Origin: JAUASW01 sp036880965
Lineage (GTDB): Bacteria; Pseudomonadota; Gammaproteobacteria; Burkholderiales; Burkholderiaceae_C
Assembly: GCF_036880965.1 (NCBI RefSeq)
Contig: NZ_JBAJMV010000001.1
Location: 1-64,000, forward strand
DNA: 64,000 nt
Direction of reading: 5' to 3'
The notes beneath the pieces were generated by a model. It had not been told where the DNA came from. It searched no databases and was given only the letters and a program-made list of their open reading frames with translations. The first letter of the stretch is position 1, and each line of letters starts with the position of its first letter. This document shows positions 7,737 to 14,746 of the stretch, one piece after another. Made by a program: the position numbers and the translations under genes.

Positions 7737-10249
7737 ACCTCAAGACATTGCACAAGGCGCTGGGCGCCCTCGCCCTGCTGGCCGTGGGCCTGGCGCAAGC
7801 CGCCGGCCCGCTGTACACCACCGACAAGCCGGGCAAGCCGACGCCGCTGCGCTGGAACACCAGCAAGCCGGTGCCGATCTACACCGACCTCGGCGTCTAT
7901 GCCTATGACGTCGATGGCGTCGCACCCTTCATCACCAACGAGCGCGCCAGGGAGATGGTGGCTTTCGCGGTGAAGCAGTGGAGCGACGTGAAGACCTCTA
8001 CCTGGAAGGGCTACGTCGCCGGCGACTTCACCAAGGTGCCCAGCATCGGCGCGAACGTCGACGCGACCAATGTCGACAAGGTCTACGGCCAGTACAACGG
8101 TGGCGGCATGCACGTCATCTACGACACCGACGGCTCCATCCTCGAAAACTACTTCGGCCTGCCCAAGGACGCGGTGCTGGGCATCGCATTCCCCGAGATC
8201 GCCGAAGACAGCGATGGCGACGGCTACGAGGACACCATTGTCGAAGCCACGGCCCTGATGAACGGTTACGCGGTCAATATCAATGACCCGACGGGCCGCC
8301 AATTCACCGGCATCATGACGCACGAGTTCGGCCACGCGCTGAACCTCTCGCATGCGCAGGTGAACGGCCAGCTGGCCTTCTTCAGCATCCCGGGCTATTT
8401 CGACCTCTATCCCGGCGTGCCGGGTTGCGTGGCGCCGCTGCACCATCCGGGCTATGGCGGTACCGACATGCCGATCAAGCATGTCGAGACCATGTTCCCC
8501 TTCATCGATCCGGGCGCGGAGATCGGCTACGAGATGAGCACGGTCGACATGCCGGACGACATCGCCGCCGTCTCCAACCTGTACCCGACGGCCACCTACC
8601 GCTCCAGCACCGGCAGCATCGCCGGCACCCTGAAGCTGAAGGACGGCCGCACGCCTTACAGTGGCGTCAACATCATTGCCCGCAACGTCAACAACCCCTT
8701 GGGTGATGCGGTGTCGGCGATGACCGGTGACCAGACGCAAGGCAAGGTCGGGCCTGACGGCCGCTTCCAGATCAACAACCTGAAGCCCGGCCAGCAGTAC
8801 GTGGTCTACATGGAAGAGATCGTGGCCGGTGGCTACCCGACAACGCCGCGCGCCCTGGTCTCGGAAGCCGAGTACTGGAACAGCGGCGAAAGCAGCAGCC
8901 CCTCCGCCGACCGAGCCTGTACATCGACACCGATCATGGCTGGCGCCGGCACGACGGCCAAGGCAGACCTCGTCTTCAACGGCTACGACAACGGCGTTGA
9001 CTACTACCCGGTCGTCGATGCCAACCTGATCAAGCTGTCCAAGAATGGCAGCAAAGCATCGGGCGTCTTCTTCGCCACCGCCTTCAGCTGGGACATCAAG
9101 AAGGGCATCGAAGTCTTCCCGCCCGAGATCATTGCCACCAACGGTGGCATGGACAAGAGTGGCGACGTCTTCCTCATCAACACCGACGTTGACGGCAACG
9201 GCATCTCGTCGGCCGCACTTTGGGAGAAGGGCAAGATCACCAACCTCGGCAGCCTGAACAAGGACAAGTGCGGTGGCTCCAGCTTCGCCGGCCCGATGTC
9301 CAGCTATGGCTTCGCGCTCTCCGACGATGGCAAGACGGCGGTGGGCCTGGGCTATGTGGATTCGGACGGCGACGGCTCCTGCGAAAGCGGCTTCCTGCCC
9401 GAGGTCCTGCCGGTCATCTGGACCGAGCGAGGCGGGCTGCGCAAGCTCGACGCCAGTGGCCACGATTTCGCCAACGAAGGCTGGCTGCGCGCCCAGGCCC
9501 TGTCCGGCGACGGCTCGGTCGTGCTCGGCGAAACCAACTACGGCAAGGCGGTCGCCTGGGTGGAAGAAGGCAAGCGCGTCGACCTGTGGGCGATGTATGG
9601 CGGCACCAGCGCCTATTCGGCAAACCGTGATGGCAGCAAGGTGCCGATGGACTCGGTCAAGAAGATCAAGCGCGTCATCGACGGCCAGGTCTATGACGAC
9701 TGGATCTCCAACGGCGCCATCGTCTGGAACGGCAAGGCTGGAGCCAAGTCGGCGATCACCAAGCTGCCGGTGATGCGCTGGTGCGTGGACATGCCGATCC
9801 CGGCCTTCATCGACTGGTCCGGCAACCTGAACGACCCCTGCGCCAGCGGCGCCGATGCCGTGCGCGCCGAATACGGTGTGATCCCGATGCAGCTCAACGA
9901 CCTCAGCGACGACGGCAAGGTCATCGTCGGCCGCGCCGGTTCCTGGCTCTATGGCAGCTTCGAGGGCGTGATGTACCTGGACGGTCTGGGCTGGATCAAG
10001 CTGAGCGACTTCTTCCGCAAGCAAGGCGTTGCCGAGGCCTATCGCTACGGCCTGCAGAACCCGATCTCGGTCAATGCGGCCGGTGACGAGATGATCGGCG
10101 GCCTGATGGGCGTGAACCAGACCTGGTACGTGGACATGAAGAACGTCTTCGTCTGCGACAACCACCGCGACGAGAAGGTCAGCTTCCCCGAGACCTTCGT
10201 CAAGAAGATCAAGGGCGGTGCCCGGATGGGCCGCTGCGCGCACCAGTAA
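7733..10249 (+). CDS. Secreted metzincin-like metalloprotease with HAF-repeat C-terminal region
   Basis: An 838-residue protein starting at a GTG that overlaps the TGA of the gene before it. A signal peptide (KALGALALLAVGLAQAA) directs export. The catalytic domain carries THEFGHALNLSH, the HExxHxxxxxH zinc site (His197, Glu198, His201, His207), and a plausible Met-turn at ETMFPF (Met254). Next comes a carboxypeptidase-regulatory-like beta domain (about 300-370). Repeated blocks such as ALSDDGKTAVGLGY, ALSGDGSVVLGE and DLSDDGKVIVGR fit the HAF extracellular repeat, probably forming a propeller. Probable role: extracellular protein breakdown, with the coupled Tat protein as partner or accessory; that role is inferred. 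A terminator follows at 10273. Confidence 0.8.
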   Translation: MNLKTLHKALGALALLAVGLAQAAGPLYTTDKPGKPTPLRWNTSKPVPIYTDLGVYAYDVDGVAPFITNERAREMVAFAVKQWSDVKTSTWKGYVAGDFTKVPSIGANVDATNVDKVYGQYNGGGMHVIYDTDGSILENYFGLPKDAVLGIAFPEIAEDSDGDGYEDTIVEATALMNGYAVNINDPTGRQFTGIMTHEFGHALNLSHAQVNGQLAFFSIPGYFDLYPGVPGCVAPLHHPGYGGTDMPIKHVETMFPFIDPGAEIGYEMSTVDMPDDIAAVSNLYPTATYRSSTGSIAGTLKLKDGRTPYSGVNIIARNVNNPLGDAVSAMTGDQTQGKVGPDGRFQINNLKPGQQYVVYMEEIVAGGYPTTPRALVSEAEYWNSGESSSPSADRACTSTPIMAGAGTTAKADLVFNGYDNGVDYYPVVDANLIKLSKNGSKASGVFFATAFSWDIKKGIEVFPPEIIATNGGMDKSGDVFLINTDVDGNGISSAALWEKGKITNLGSLNKDKCGGSSFAGPMSSYGFALSDDGKTAVGLGYVDSDGDGSCESGFLPEVLPVIWTERGGLRKLDASGHDFANEGWLRAQALSGDGSVVLGETNYGKAVAWVEEGKRVDLWAMYGGTSAYSANRDGSKVPMDSVKKIKRVIDGQVYDDWISNGAIVWNGKAGAKSAITKLPVMRWCVDMPIPAFIDWSGNLNDPCASGADAVRAEYGVIPMQLNDLSDDGKVIVGRAGSWLYGSFEGVMYLDGLGWIKLSDFFRKQGVAEAYRYGLQNPISVNAAGDEMIGGLMGVNQTWYVDMKNVFVCDNHRDEKVSFPETFVKKIKGGARMGRCAHQ

Positions 10250-10272
10250 TTGCGGTACTGCGTGTGAGCTTC

Positions 10273-10300
10273 AAGCCCGGTCCAGTGACCGGGCTTTTTT
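10273..10300 (+). terminator. Rho-independent terminator after the metzincin gene
   Basis: An 8-bp perfect stem, AAGCCCGG/CCGGGCTT, with an 8-base loop is followed by four more T residues. It lies 24 bases after the stop codon at 10249. Confidence 0.9.
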
Positions 10301-10380
10301 GTGCTTCATCGCCGAACGGCGGGACGACGCCAAGCGGCACATTGCTGCCATTCGTTTTCTTGTTCCTCTGTTGGTCGAAG

Positions 10381-10482
10381 ATCAGGTCGGCAGTGGGTTC
10401 CCCTGCGCTCGTGTCCCCCGGCCCTGGCTGCGCCAGGTCCTCCTCCTTTACCTCGCTTCGGGAAACCCACTGCCGACCTGAT
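10381..10482. repeat. Stem-loop unit B1 (19-bp perfect stem)
   Basis: atcaggtcggcagtgggtt (10381-10399) pairs perfectly with 10464-10482. The 64-base loop contains an inner hairpin, cctggc/gccagg, at 10423-10437, and the conserved core. Confidence 0.85.
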
Positions 10483-10525
10483 CCGCACCACTGTGGCCTT
10501 CGCCTGGTGGCAGGCGCAGGTTCGG

Positions 10526-10625
10526 CCGAGGGCGTCGGGTGAGGGTTTGGGCGAGGTAAAGGAGGAGGATCGGGCGAAGCCCGGTCCGGGGGACAGGAGC
10601 ACAAGCCCTCACCCGATGGCCTCGG
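10526..10625. repeat. Stem-loop unit B2 (23-bp stem, three mismatches)
   Basis: The arm at 10526-10548 (ccgagggcgtcgggtgaggg and on) pairs with 10603-10625 at 20 of 23 positions. The loop holds the same core as unit B1 in inverted orientation, and its inner hairpin (cgggcgaagcccg, 10571-10583) differs in sequence from that of B1 but still pairs. Confidence 0.85.
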
Positions 10626-10710
10626 CAGCGCGAAAGAAGGAAACAGCGTGTGGCTGCTATGTGCCGTCAAGAGACATCCCTGAAATTCGGCGATGAACCA
10701 TTTGCTTCGT

Positions 10711-12543
10711 TCATGCCGCCATGCGATGCGCGGCCTGCAAGCCCTGCCGCTGCGCGGCCGGCAACTGACCGGCACGCATCAGGCAGGCTGCCACCAGCAG
10801 CGCCGGCAAGCCGATCAGGCTGCAGACAAGGGTCCAGGCAAGACCTGCCCCCAAACCGAGCTGGCGCCGACGTGCCAGCAAGGCACCGGCAAGCGCGGAC
10901 AGGAGCAGCAGCGAGTAGCCGATGCGTTGGATCTCAAGCGGCGGTATGAGCGGCAGTCCCGCCATCTCGACGCCGTTCTGACTGCGGTGCAAGGCCTCGT
11001 CGAGCGCCACAAGCAGCCCATGCTGCAGGGGTGACACCATCCAGTAGATCCAGCTGTAGGCGTCCGCAAAGCTGGGTTTCAACTTGCGCGACAGCAGCTG
11101 GCTGACCTGTCCTGCCGCATCGACACGCAGGAGCGTCTGCCAAGGCCGGCTCGGCTCCAACGGTCGACCTTCGAAGATGGAGACAAGCCAGGTGTCGCCC
11201 TGCTGGATCACTTCGACATTGCGCAGGTCGCGCACTCCATGTGCAAGTGCCAGCCGCCACCGCGGCGCACCGCCCTTGTCCACGAGCAGCAGCTCCCGGT
11301 TGCTGAGCAGCAGGCTCTCCTGCGCCGCGCCCAGCGCTTCAGGCAGGGCGACAAAGCGGTCCTGTGCATCAGGAAGCAGCAGCACCCGCTGCAGCCGCTG
11401 ACCACCGGGCTGCGGCTGCAGCAACTCGGCGCCGTCAGCCAGCCAGCGGCCCATGGGCAAGAGCGGCTGCTCGAAGCGCTGTGCCTCGGGCACCGGCCCG
11501 GCCGGCTCGAGCAAGCCCTGGCGGCCCAGGCGCGCCACCTGCCGGCCGTTGTTGTCGAAGGCCAGGTAGACCTGCTCGGCGTGGCTGTACTCCATGCGCC
11601 AGCCACGCTCGGCCCAGCCCCAGCTCAGCGATTTGCGCCGCCCGGGCTGGAAGCGCACCGGCATGCGGTCGAATTCCGGGCCCAGGCTGGCTGCAGGCCA
11701 GGCCTTCCATTGCGCCGCGTCGATAGTGCGCCCCTCGGCCTGGCCCAGTGCCTCGGCCAGCCGGGCACGCGGATTCAGGCGTTGCAAGGCCTCATAGCTA
11801 CCGGCCTGCGGCTGCCGCTCGAACTGCGGATGCACGCCGGCCGCCGCCATCGCCGCCTGCGTGGCCAGCGAACTGCCGATCTGCATCAACACCGTCACGG
11901 CCAGCACCATCGGCAGGCCCAGCAGCACGGGCGTAGACCAGCCTCGGGGCATGCTGGCCAGGTCGGGCTTGAACACCCGCTGCAGCGCGGCGAGCAGCCA
12001 CAGCACCAGGCCCGCCATTGGCAGCAGCAGCCAGGGCAAGGCCAGGAAGTCGGCAATCAGGAGAAAGGGGCTCATCAGCATCAGCAAGGCCCAGCGGCCA
12101 GGCGCCAGCAAGGCGATGGCCGCCGCCAGATAGCCCGCCATCGCCAGCAGCCAGGCCTGCACCGCCAAGCCGAGCTGCCATGTCTCGACCAGGCCGCCCG
12201 AGAGGCTGGCGACCGGCAATGCCAGCGCCACGGGCAGCAGCACCACGGCGACCAGCAGGAGCGCCGCAGCGCCCACCAGGCTCAGCATCAGGCGCTGCGG
12301 CGGCACCGGACGGTGCAGCAGATTCATCCAGGCGTTGGGACGGCTGTGGCCCCACATCTGCCAGGCGCCCAGCAACTGCCCCACGACGACAAAGACACCA
12401 CCGATCACCACCAGCAAGCCGATATTGGGCTGGGCCATGTCGGTCATGCGGCACAGATAGGACAGGCCGGCCAGGTTCAGGAACGCAAGGCCCAGCGCCC
12501 AGCCGCGGTAGCGGCGCATTTCAGCGAGCATCAACTCAGGCAT
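10711..12543 (-). CDS. ABC transporter permease with large extracytoplasmic domain
   Basis: A 610-residue membrane protein, last gene of the GntR/ATPase/permease operon. The N-terminal half has about six hydrophobic helices (residues 15-260). A roughly 270-residue soluble region rich in Trp, Arg and short beta-like blocks (LLLSNRELLLVDKGGAPRWRLALAHG) follows, then two further membrane helices (about 530-590). It starts at ATG 12543 inside the end of the ATPase gene (8-base overlap), which implies coupled translation. By analogy with YtrA-controlled transporters it probably exports or detoxifies a membrane-active compound or antibiotic, but the substrate is unknown. The big soluble insert is not typical of simple ABC-2 permeases. 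Confidence 0.75.
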   Translation of the reverse strand: MPELMLAEMRRYRGWALGLAFLNLAGLSYLCRMTDMAQPNIGLLVVIGGVFVVVGQLLGAWQMWGHSRPNAWMNLLHRPVPPQRLMLSLVGAAALLLVAVVLLPVALALPVASLSGGLVETWQLGLAVQAWLLAMAGYLAAAIALLAPGRWALLMLMSPFLLIADFLALPWLLLPMAGLVLWLLAALQRVFKPDLASMPRGWSTPVLLGLPMVLAVTVLMQIGSSLATQAAMAAAGVHPQFERQPQAGSYEALQRLNPRARLAEALGQAEGRTIDAAQWKAWPAASLGPEFDRMPVRFQPGRRKSLSWGWAERGWRMEYSHAEQVYLAFDNNGRQVARLGRQGLLEPAGPVPEAQRFEQPLLPMGRWLADGAELLQPQPGGQRLQRVLLLPDAQDRFVALPEALGAAQESLLLSNRELLLVDKGGAPRWRLALAHGVRDLRNVEVIQQGDTWLVSIFEGRPLEPSRPWQTLLRVDAAGQVSQLLSRKLKPSFADAYSWIYWMVSPLQHGLLVALDEALHRSQNGVEMAGLPLIPPLEIQRIGYSLLLLSALAGALLARRRQLGLGAGLAWTLVCSLIGLPALLVAACLMRAGQLPAAQRQGLQAAHRMAA

Positions 12544-13495
12544 GGACCGCCTCCTTGGATTCATTCTTCTTCTGGCGGCGCGGCGCCGCATGGTTCTTGG
12601 CCAGGAAGGCATTGACAGCCCGATCCAGGCCCACGTCAGCACTGACGGCGCGACGGGCGCCGAGTTCCTTGAGTGCCGCAGCCACCGTCGCCTCGTCCTG
12701 ATCGAGCAGGAGCAGATGGGTGATGCCGTCGAGGACCTGGCTCTGAAGATAGCCGGGCAGGCCTCGCAGGTCCGGCGCATTGAACGGGAACTCGATCTGC
12801 CACAGACGCACGCGCTGGCAGAAATCGTCCGGGCTGGACTGGTGGCGCAGCTCACCGCGCTCCAGCACCACGAGCTGGTCGGCGATGCGCTCGACCTCTT
12901 CCATCTGGTGCGAGCAATAGACGATGGTTGCCCCGCCCTGCTGACCGCTGAACAGCAATGCCTCCAGGAAGGCGCGCTTGGACACCACGTCCAGGCCCAG
13001 GGTCGGCTCATCCAGGATCAGCAGCTCGGGTTGCTGCGCCAGGGCCAAGGCCAGGCTCAGGCCGGCGCGCTCGCCGCGCGAGAGTTCGCTGACCCGCTGA
13101 TGCAGCTCCACATTGAAATGCCCCAGCACCTCCTCAAGCATCGCCTCCTGCCAGCGCGCAATGCCCGGCGCGGCATAGAGGCGCCGCTGCATGCGGATCA
13201 ATTGCTCCACGCCCATCCAGCCAGGCAGGCTGTGCTCCTCGTTCACGAAGCCGATGCGTGCGCGCTCGGCCGGGCCCAGCGCCTGGCTGTCCACACCCAG
13301 GACGCGGGCGCTGCCGCTGCTCGGTGCCATGAAGCCCAGCAGGATGCGGAACAGCGTGGACTTGCCAGCGCCATTGGCGCCGACGATGGCATGCACACCG
13401 CCGCGCGGCAGCCGCAGATTCAATTCATTCAAGGCCTTCTTGCCCTTGCCGAAGCTGCGGCACAGCGCCTCGGTTTCGATCAGCCAGTCACTCAT
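12536..13495 (-). CDS. ABC transporter ATP-binding protein (YtrB-like)
   Basis: A 319-residue ATPase. Walker A is GANGAGKST, the signature is LSRGERAGLS, Walker B is LLILDEPTLGLD, and the switch His sits in YCSHQMEEVERIA. Residues beyond about 220 form the C-terminal extension common to ABC-2 ATPases. The ATG at 13495 (MSDWLIE) has a gagagga ribosome binding site, better than the in-frame ATG at 13513. It energises the permease encoded immediately downstream, with which it overlaps by 8 bases, and is under the GntR regulator just upstream. Confidence 0.88.
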   Translation of the reverse strand: MSDWLIETEALCRSFGKGKKALNELNLRLPRGGVHAIVGANGAGKSTLFRILLGFMAPSSGSARVLGVDSQALGPAERARIGFVNEEHSLPGWMGVEQLIRMQRRLYAAPGIARWQEAMLEEVLGHFNVELHQRVSELSRGERAGLSLALALAQQPELLILDEPTLGLDVVSKRAFLEALLFSGQQGGATIVYCSHQMEEVERIADQLVVLERGELRHQSSPDDFCQRVRLWQIEFPFNAPDLRGLPGYLQSQVLDGITHLLLLDQDEATVAAALKELGARRAVSADVGLDRAVNAFLAKNHAAPRRQKKNESKEAVHA

Positions 13496-13518
13496 CTGAA
13501 CTCCTCTCGGCACCGCTG

Positions 13519-13932
13519 TCAGGCACGCTTGCGCGGCTGGCTGAGCAAGGCCAGCTCGTCGGCGAGCTGGCCCAGCATCTGCTCGGGCGTGAAGTCCAGG
13601 CCCACCACGTCGCCGACAAAGCGGTCGCAGGCCGCATCGAGCCGGCGCTGCTGCTCCTGGGAAGACAGCCGTTGCCGAGGCTCGGCCACAAACAGGCCGA
13701 GGCCGGGGCGCGCATCCAGCCAGCCTTCGGCAGTCAGCTCCTGATAGGCCTTGGCGACCGTGTTCGGATTGATCAGGAGCTGCTGGGCCAGGCCGCGCAC
13801 GCTGGGCAGCATGTCGCCCACCACCAGTTCGCCGGCCGCGACCTGGCGCCGGATCGCATCGACGATCTGCCGCGTGATCGGGCGCGAGTCGCCGGGCGCG
13901 ATGTCGAGTATCAAAGGGGTCTGGCGTGGCAT
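13519..13932 (-). CDS. GntR-family transcriptional regulator, YtrA subfamily
   Basis: A 137-residue protein. An N-terminal winged helix (residues about 15-80; PITRQIVDAIRRQVAAGEL, LPSVRGLAQQL, NPNTVAKAYQELTAEGWL) is followed by only a short C-terminal helical stretch, the small YtrA type without a large effector domain. Such regulators normally repress their own operon, here the two ABC genes downstream. The upstream inverted repeat at 13944-13966 is the likely operator. What relieves repression cannot be seen. Confidence 0.9.
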   Translation of the reverse strand: MPRQTPLILDIAPGDSRPITRQIVDAIRRQVAAGELVVGDMLPSVRGLAQQLLINPNTVAKAYQELTAEGWLDARPGLGLFVAEPRQRLSSQEQQRRLDAACDRFVGDVVGLDFTPEQMLGQLADELALLSQPRKRA

Positions 13933-13943
13933 GGCCGTCCTTG

Positions 13944-13966
13944 CTGTACTAGTTCAATGAGTACAG
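13944..13966. promoter_or_regulatory. Probable operator of the YtrA-type regulator
   Basis: CTGTACT (13944-13950) and AGTACAG (13960-13966) are perfect inverted repeats separated by nine bases. They lie 11 bases upstream of the regulator start codon, where a bound dimer would block the promoter. Confidence 0.65.
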
Positions 13967-14072
13967 TTTAGACAAACTTGGGCGCCTACCGTGGTGCTGG
14001 AAGTCATACGCTGCGGTGAAAGCGCTGCTGAGAGAATGTTGGCCTCTCTCCTTCTCTACAGAAATCCACGCC

Positions 14073-14582
14073 ATGCAGCCCCAAATCCACGCCGCCTCAG
14101 TTCCCGTTTTCAAGCAGATGCTGGGCGCCCTGAGCGAAGTGCTGGCCAAGGCCGAGGCCCATGCCACGGCGCGCAACATCGAGCCGGCCGCTCTTCTGCA
14201 GGCGCGCCTCTTCCCCGACATGTTTGCCCTGGTGCGCCAGGTCCAGGTGGCCTGCGACTTTGCGGCCGGTGTCAGCGCCCGCCTGGCTGGCGCCGAGGTG
14301 CCGAGCTATGAGGCGACCGAGCAGAGCTTTGCCGACCTGCAGGCCCGCATCGCCAAGACCCTGGCCTTCATCGAAGGCCTGGATGCGGCGCAGTTTGCCG
14401 AAGCCGCCACGCGCGAGATCGTGATCCGCCCCGGCACCCCGAAGGAGCGCCGCTTCGCCGGCCAGGCCTATCTACTGCACTACGGCCTGCCGCAGTTCTT
14501 CTTCCACGTGGCCACCGCCTACGGCCTGATGCGCCACAACGGCGTTGAAGTGGGCAAGAAGGACTACATGGGCACCTACTGA
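14073..14582 (+). CDS. DUF1993 family protein
   Basis: A 169-residue protein. The opening IHAASVPVFKQMLGALSEVLAKAEAHA and the end FFFHVATAYGLMRHNGVEVGKKDYMG are typical of DUF1993, an all-helical family in the DinB-like four-helix fold, usually chromosomally encoded and of unknown function. The start at 14073 (MQPQIH) matches family N-termini; an upstream ATG at 14016 would add 19 unlikely residues. It is transcribed away from the GntR/ABC operon and ends at a terminator (14610). Confidence 0.85.
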   Translation: MQPQIHAASVPVFKQMLGALSEVLAKAEAHATARNIEPAALLQARLFPDMFALVRQVQVACDFAAGVSARLAGAEVPSYEATEQSFADLQARIAKTLAFIEGLDAAQFAEAATREIVIRPGTPKERRFAGQAYLLHYGLPQFFFHVATAYGLMRHNGVEVGKKDYMGTY

Positions 14583-14609
14583 ACCTGGCGCGATCCAGCC
14601 CGTCCGAAC

Positions 14610-14637
14610 GGCCTGCACCTTGCAGGCCATTTTGCTT
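14610..14637 (+). terminator. Terminator after the DUF1993 gene
   Basis: An 8-bp perfect stem GGCCTGCA/TGCAGGCC with a 3-base loop is followed by attttgctt, 28 bases after the stop codon. Confidence 0.8.
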
Positions 14638-14746
14638 CTGAAGGACTGATTGCTCAGTACTTGTCCCCGGGGACGTGGGGAGGGAACAGCACAAAGTCAC
14701 TGCAAAATGCGGCCGGCAAAAAACATAATTTTCCAGGGAGGACTGG

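Larger units (their letters stand above)
10321..10680. repeat. 360-bp nested palindromic (MITE-like) element, two inverted half-units
   Basis: The segment starts GGGA and ends TCCC, and its two ends are imperfect inverted repeats over about 45 bases (left gcggcacattgctgcca, right tggctgctatgtgccgtc). Each half holds one long stem-loop: 10381-10482 and 10526-10625. The loops share a conserved core on opposite strands (gtgtcccccgg..., then tcctcctcctttacctcgc), but the two stems have unrelated arm sequences that each pair. There is no gene in it and no transposase nearby other than the IS110-type start at the left edge. Outer boundaries are set by the inverted ends, not by target duplications. 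Confidence 0.7.

Noticed and set aside
10321..10680. CRISPR array or integron attC site
   Set aside because: Only two inverted units with different arms, no direct repeats with regular spacers, no cas genes and no integron integrase nearby.
10264..10696. Short open frames across the 10321-10680 region
   Set aside because: They consist of the palindromic repeat read through in all frames, without start context or protein-like composition.
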